From contig NZ_JANFQF010000008.1 in NCBI RefSeq assembly GCF_024438035.1, positions 124,001 to 188,000 on the forward strand: 64,000 nt of DNA. The letters are read 5' to 3'. Of this stretch, positions 60,568 through 64,000 are shown piece by piece. How positions within the stretch are numbered: the stretch's first letter is position 1; each line of letters opens with the position of its first letter. Source of the stretch: Rhodococcus tibetensis. GTDB lineage: Bacteria; Actinomycetota; Actinomycetes; Mycobacteriales; Mycobacteriaceae. Made by a program: the position numbers and the translations under genes. Below the pieces are notes generated by a model, which saw nothing but the letters and a program-made list of their open reading frames with translations, did no database searches and was not told the DNA's origin.

Positions 60568-60822
60568 TCACGCCTCCTCGTCCGTCGAGAGACCCGCTCG
60601 ACGCAGTGCTCGCGCAGCCTGGTCCTCGTCGGGGGCGGGACCGTTGCCGACTGTCAGCAGCAGTGCTGCGGTGCGCTCACCGCCATTGACGAGGACTCGG
60701 CCGAGGGCGTCGGGGCGCAGGTTCGAGTCGGGGCGGTAGAAGGCGTCGTCGCCGAACTGGGCGAGGATCTCCTCGGCGCCGGGTCCGCTTACCGATCCTG
60801 TGGTGGTGTGCCAGATAGTCAT
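60568..60822 (-). CDS. Hypothetical protein (84 aa) of the replication-type operon
   Basis: Starts at ATG 60822 overlapping the preceding stop (ATGA), with GAAGGAAC upstream. Small and acidic: WHTTTGSVSGPGAEEILAQF then a helical C-terminus. Function unknown. It overlaps the ribosome site of the DUF2637 gene. Confidence 0.55.
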   Translation of the reverse strand: MTIWHTTTGSVSGPGAEEILAQFGDDAFYRPDSNLRPDALGRVLVNGGERTAALLLTVGNGPAPDEDQAARALRRAGLSTDEEA

Positions 60823-61001
60823 TTGCGGTTCCTTCGGTCGGCATCGGTCTCGGCGATGTAGCGCTCGTACTCGTAGGCGTCGGCGTAGGTGAAGGTGTTG
60901 GACTCGATCAGCTGTGTGATCAGAGCATCGACTGCGGCGTACTCGGCCGATGCAGGGTCGAGCTGGCTACGGAAGTCGAGGGCGTTCTGTAGATGCGTCA
61001 T
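60819..61001 (-). CDS. Hypothetical protein (60 aa) of the replication-type operon
   Basis: From ATG 61001, which shares a base with the stop of the preceding gene. Helical and acidic (QLDPASAEYAAVDALITQ). No family recognised. Confidence 0.5.
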   Translation of the reverse strand: MTHLQNALDFRSQLDPASAEYAAVDALITQLIESNTFTYADAYEYERYIAETDADRRNRK

Positions 61002-61822
61002 CACGCCGCCACGCGGGCGAGGTTCGGGCGGCAGCTCGGGCACGGCTGGTCGTAGTCGGCGCCGTACCAGCCGTTCTCGCAGCGGTCACAATCCTTCGCT
61101 GCGGGTCTGGCCGCCCGAGGTATGGGCATCGACCGCCAGAAGTTGAGCAGGCCGCCCGCGTGCTTCGTCGGATTGCCGGGGGTATGCATCTTGAGCGCGT
61201 GAGCGGCAAGGGCGTCGACGCCGTGGATCTCGACCAGGTCGGTGATCGCCTGGGCCTTCTCGCGGCTCAGGGTGTCCCACGACGCAGGCAGCCCCTTGTC
61301 CCGGCATGCCTGGGCGAGGGAGGTCAGTTCTTCGTCAGACCTTGGAACCACCACCACCGGCTCTTCCCTCACCGCGGCCGGGGCGGGCTTCGGCGAGGAG
61401 GTCTGGTGGTGGTTTGTCTCAGTCCTTTGTAAGGCATTCCTTTGTGTAGCGCCTGCCTTACCGAGGTCCGGTTTACCGGACGCCTGTTTTCCAGGCCTCG
61501 GCGGAACAGGGCTCTGATCAGCGTCGACGGGAAGCTCGTAGACGGTGGAGATCGTCGACCACTGGCCGGTCTGACCGTCCTGGATCTTCTCGGTCACCAT
61601 GTAGCCGAACTCGCGCAGCTCGCGCAGTGCAGTGCGGATCGCGTCGCGGCCTTCCTTCGCGGCCCGGGCGAGCGACTCCGACGACGTGCGCCAGTCAGCT
61701 GGCTTCGACAAGATGTAGGCGAGGATTCCTCGGGCGCGGAACGACAGGCGATCGTCACACAACGCGGCGTTGTCGAGGATGGTGAACTGGTCGGCCTTGC
61801 GTGGGCCGCGGCGGACGCTCAT
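61001..61822 (-). CDS. Winged-helix replication-type protein with zinc ribbon
   Basis: 273 aa. Residues about 15-100 form a winged helix similar to plasmid replication initiators and primosomal proteins (LSFRARGILAYILSKPADWR, IRTALRELREFGYMV). A disordered linker follows, then a helical region, and a C-terminal zinc ribbon (CDRC..CPSC). First gene of a four-gene minus-strand operon. It may start replication of the excised circle; binding site unknown. The palindrome GACGCT-CAT-AGCGTC covers its start codon. Confidence 0.65.
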   Translation of the reverse strand: MSVRRGPRKADQFTILDNAALCDDRLSFRARGILAYILSKPADWRTSSESLARAAKEGRDAIRTALRELREFGYMVTEKIQDGQTGQWSTISTVYELPVDADQSPVPPRPGKQASGKPDLGKAGATQRNALQRTETNHHQTSSPKPAPAAVREEPVVVVPRSDEELTSLAQACRDKGLPASWDTLSREKAQAITDLVEIHGVDALAAHALKMHTPGNPTKHAGGLLNFWRSMPIPRAARPAAKDCDRCENGWYGADYDQPCPSCRPNLARVAA

Positions 61823-61828
61823 AGCGTC
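61814..61828. promoter_or_regulatory. Palindrome over the start of the replication-type gene
   Basis: GACGCT-CAT-AGCGTC: the 6-bp arms enclose the start codon of the minus-strand gene at 61822-61820. A possible autoregulatory site; short dyads of this size also occur by chance. Confidence 0.35.
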
Positions 61829-61884
61829 TGACCTGGGTATGAGATATGCTGAAGCAACGTTCGACTCCCTCTTAGTCGGACTCC

Positions 61885-61925
61885 GACCCGTTGCGATGCC
61901 AGTCGCGGCGGGTCTTCTTTTATTT
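61885..61925 (+). terminator. Rightward terminator immediately inside attR
   Basis: GACCCGTTGCGA (61885-61896) pairs with TCGCGGCGGGTC (61903-61914), two G-U pairs included, 6-nt loop, followed by TTCTTTTATTT. Classical form with U tail. It would stop phage transcription from entering the host gene and, in the circular form, from entering attP and int. Confidence 0.85.
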
Positions 61926-61949
61926 CACCAAGTACAACGGCTACCAAAA

Positions 61950-61956
61950 TGGTTCA
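61950..61956. other. attR core
   Basis: TGGTTCA, identical to attL. To its right is the host permease, starting with the codons for MLIMVLGAE. The left arm of attP ends here. Confidence 0.88.
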
Positions 61957-63050
61957 TGCTGATCATGGTTCTCGGAGCCGAGATCACCGGCGCGTCGGGC
62001 ATCGTCAGCGGCTGGCTGCCCGGGGTCCCACAGTGGGTGGTCGCCCTGGTGTTCGTGATCTTCTTCGCGGCCGTCAACCTTGCCAAAGTCAGCAACTTCG
62101 GTGAATTCGAATTCTGGTTCGCCGCCATCAAAGTCACCGTCATCATCGCCTTCCTGGCGATCGGAGTGCTGCTCGTGTTCGGGCTGCTCCCCGACACCGA
62201 ACCGGTGGGTACCACCAACCTCTTCGGGCACGGCGGGTTCATGCCCGAAGGGTTTGCCGGTGTCGCCGCCGGACTCCTGGTGGTGGCATTCGCTTTCGGC
62301 GGTATCGAGATCGTGACCATTGCCGCGGCCGAGTCCGAGAACCCCGAACGGTCGATCGCCGTCGCGGTGCTCAGCGTCGTGTGGCGTATCAGTGTCTTCT
62401 ACATCGGCTCGATCTCGATCATGGTCCTCGTCCTCCCCTGGGATTCTTCCGACCTGAAGAGCGGGCCCTTCGTGGCCGTGTTGAATCAGGCGCACCTTCC
62501 CTACGTGGCCGGCTTCATGGAACTGGTCGTGGTGATCGCGTTGCTGTCGGCGTTCAACGCCAACATCTACGGCACCTCACGGATGGCGTATTCGTTGTCC
62601 CGCCGCGGAGACGGTCCGGCGTTCATGGCCCGGATCTCCAACTCGGGCGTGCCGCTCAACGCGGTGTTGCTGTCCGTGTTCTTCGGTTTCGTCAGCGTGC
62701 TTCTCAACTGGTGGCTGCCGGACGACCTGCTCGGGTTGCTCTTGAATGCCGTGGGCTCGGCGCTCCTGGTCATCTGGATCTTCATCGTCGTCTCGCATCT
62801 GCGGCTGCGTCCGCGGCTCGAACGCGAGGGCAAGCTCACCGTCCGGATGTGGCTGTTCCCGTGGCTGAGCTACGCCACCCTCGCCCTGCTCGGCGGGTTC
62901 GTCGTGCTGATGCTCTTCGACACCAGCGCTCGCACCCAGCTGTTATCCACGTGTGTGCTGTTCCTGGGAATCACCGCGCTCGCCTTCGCGAACGCGCGGT
63001 TCCGCAGGAAGGCCGCTCCCGCTACCGACCCCGGGCAGCGAGCGCGTTGA
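61950..63050 (+). pseudogene. 3' fragment of the split APC-family permease
   Basis: Continues the permease from its codon 96 (TGG) in frame: MLIMVLGAEITGASGIVSGW, then about nine membrane helices, AFGGIEIVTIAAAESENP of the AAT family, NANIYGTSRMAYSLSRRGD, and a basic C-terminus. No host start remains. The phage supplies an in-frame ATG at 61839, so a chimera is theoretically possible, but a terminator separates it. The 3' end overlaps the convergent VWA gene by 29 bp. Confidence 0.9.
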
Positions 63051-64000
63051 CGAACACATTGGAGATGTCGGCCGGATCCTTCGCGACGTAACTCGACCCG
63101 CCGGTCACCCTCGAGATCTCCGCGAGGGTGGCCGCGTCGGCGTCGTCGGTGATACCGATCGTGACGATGATGACGGGACGCGCCGGATCCATTTCCCGCT
63201 CGAGGATGCTCAGCAGCTGCTCCTTGGTGATGGAGTCCGGATCCTCGTTCGCCCCGTCCGTCAAGATGATCACACTGTTGACGGCGCGCGGATCGTACGT
63301 TTCCTGCACGGTCCGGAACGCGGCCAGCGCCGTGTCGTACAGACCCGTGGCGCCGCCGACGAGACCGTCGACCTTCTCCGCCTGCTGGGCCATGACCTGG
63401 CGTTGTGTGAGGCCGTCGACCACCGTGTCGTAGCGCCGGATCGGCACCATCTCCCGATAGTCCTGCGGTCCCCCGCCGAGCCCCTGCGAGAACGCCCACA
63501 ATCCCGCCGACACGCTGTCCGGGAACATGGCGTTCCCGGCGAGCGCGGCGTCCACCGTGAGGTCCATCCGAGACCGGTTGCCCGCCGGCGTCTCCATCGA
63601 TCCCGACACATCGATCGCGACGAGAGTACGAATGGGCAGCGCCATCAACGCCCACGCACCGAGTGCGTCCTGCAACACCGTCTCCTCCGTCAGGCCCAGG
63701 TCGGGAACCTCACCGACACCGCGCCCGCCCGGCAATGGGCTACCGTCCGGCCCGCGAAAACCGCTGTCCGCAAAAGCCGTACGGGAAGACTCGCTACCGA
63801 GAACCTCGGCGACGGCACGCGCAACCTGGGTGGCCTTGTAGTGGCGGTCCGGCGCCGGCGACGTGACGACCAGAGGGAAGTTCATGAAGTTGCTGCCCGT
63901 CGGGGGCACCGTCGCAACGAGTCCCGGACCGGTGTCCGCGGTGTAGTCGACCACTGCCTGTTCGGTGGCGACGGCGACTCCGCCGTTGTCGGCCACACCT
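63022..64000 (-). CDS. Substrate-binding/VWA-domain protein (5' end outside window)
   Basis: At least 326 codons, open to the right edge. The first ~130 visible residues resemble the second lobe of a periplasmic binding protein; residues about 125-320 form a von Willebrand A domain with the MIDAS motif AIDVSGSM and later Thr and Asp residues (ILTDGANED). Such fusions are secreted or membrane-anchored in actinobacteria; target unknown. Confidence 0.8.
   Translation of the reverse strand, partial: GVADNGGVAVATEQAVVDYTADTGPGLVATVPPTGSNFMNFPLVVTSPAPDRHYKATQVARAVAEVLGSESSRTAFADSGFRGPDGSPLPGGRGVGEVPDLGLTEETVLQDALGAWALMALPIRTLVAIDVSGSMETPAGNRSRMDLTVDAALAGNAMFPDSVSAGLWAFSQGLGGGPQDYREMVPIRRYDTVVDGLTQRQVMAQQAEKVDGLVGGATGLYDTALAAFRTVQETYDPRAVNSVIILTDGANEDPDSITKEQLLSILEREMDPARPVIIVTIGITDDADAATLAEISRVTGGSSYVAKDPADISNVFVNALAARGR

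Larger units (their letters stand above)
22110..61956 (+). mobile_element. Complete 39.84-kb siphovirus prophage
   Basis: Bounded by the 7-bp core TGGTTCA at 22110-22116 and 61950-61956, with host permease sequence outside and phage genes inside. It contains integrase, divergent repressors, early genes, terminase, HK97 head genes, tail genes, lysis cassette and tail tip, with no obvious frameshift or deletion in a structural gene, so it may be inducible. Distance core to core is 39,840 bp, the predicted circular genome size. Confidence 0.95.

Noticed and set aside
61845-61882. A tRNA-like piece near attR (GTTCGACTCC and a 5-bp stem with a 7-nt loop)
   Set aside because: No acceptor stem, no D arm, and the loop lacks U33; no complete cloverleaf. 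The integration site is a protein gene, not a tRNA.

Overview
The window looks like chromosome of a high-GC mycolic-acid actinobacterium, most probably Rhodococcus or a near relative. The order of host genes (CBS/MgtE-like protein, DUF1003, lytic transglycosylases, mrp, tatB, htrA, rseA, sigE, O-methyltransferase, glgC, glgM, DUF3117, tag, DivIVA-like, gpgS, folP2, fadD6, LOG, dapE, dapD) matches, from memory, the Mycobacterium tuberculosis Rv1201c-Rv1232c neighbourhood. Into this ordinary core region a complete prophage of about 39.84 kb has been inserted.

Layout. 1-4565: plus-strand magnesium-transporter-like fragment, DUF1003 protein, two tandem transglycosylase-like secreted proteins and Mrp. 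4634-7955: minus-strand envelope-stress operon sigE-rseA-htrA-tatB. 8086-11232: O-methyltransferase, and glgC/glgM divergently arranged for ADP-glucose and maltose-1-phosphate synthesis. 11255-20691: a minus-strand run of housekeeping genes (rRNA methyltransferase, DUF3117, tag, DivIVA-like, gpgS, folP, fadD6, two LOG-family proteins, dapE, SMP-30-like protein). 20840-22109: dapD and the 5' part of an APC amino-acid permease. 22110-61956: prophage. 61950-63050: the 3' part of the same permease. 63022-64000: start-less VWA protein running off the edge.

Prophage. A 7-bp core (TGGTTCA) is repeated at 22110-22116 and 61950-61956 and cuts the permease exactly in frame; removing the element restores a 461-codon gene. 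From left to right: serine integrase (leaderless, promoter inside attL); a divergent repressor/Cro-like switch whose two leaderless starts share the same promoter-operator sequence; an early operon of sixteen small, mostly stop-start-overlapped genes with several zinc-ribbon proteins, a sliding-clamp-like protein and a DEDDh exonuclease; an HNH protein with internal tandem repeats; HNH-terminase-portal-protease-HK97 capsid; head-tail connectors; major tail protein; tail assembly chaperones with a canonical G-GGA-AAC frameshift site; tape measure with an NlpC/P60-like domain; minor tail proteins; a two-enzyme lysis cassette (M15 peptidase and GH25 muramidase) with membrane proteins; and tail-tip proteins ending in a polysaccharide deacetylase. 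It is therefore a long-tailed, HK97-fold siphovirus.

The right end is less conventional. It holds minus-strand genes for an anchored SGNH hydrolase and a membrane protein, a second site-specific recombinase of the tyrosine family, a lipoprotein, and a plasmid-like minus-strand operon (winged-helix replication-type protein, two small proteins, and a DUF2637 membrane protein fused to a helix-turn-helix). A strong terminator sits just inside attR. No stretch longer than about 300 bases lacks a gene; the longest, 2246-2529, holds a terminator and a leader. No tRNA, rRNA, CRISPR array or insertion sequence was seen.
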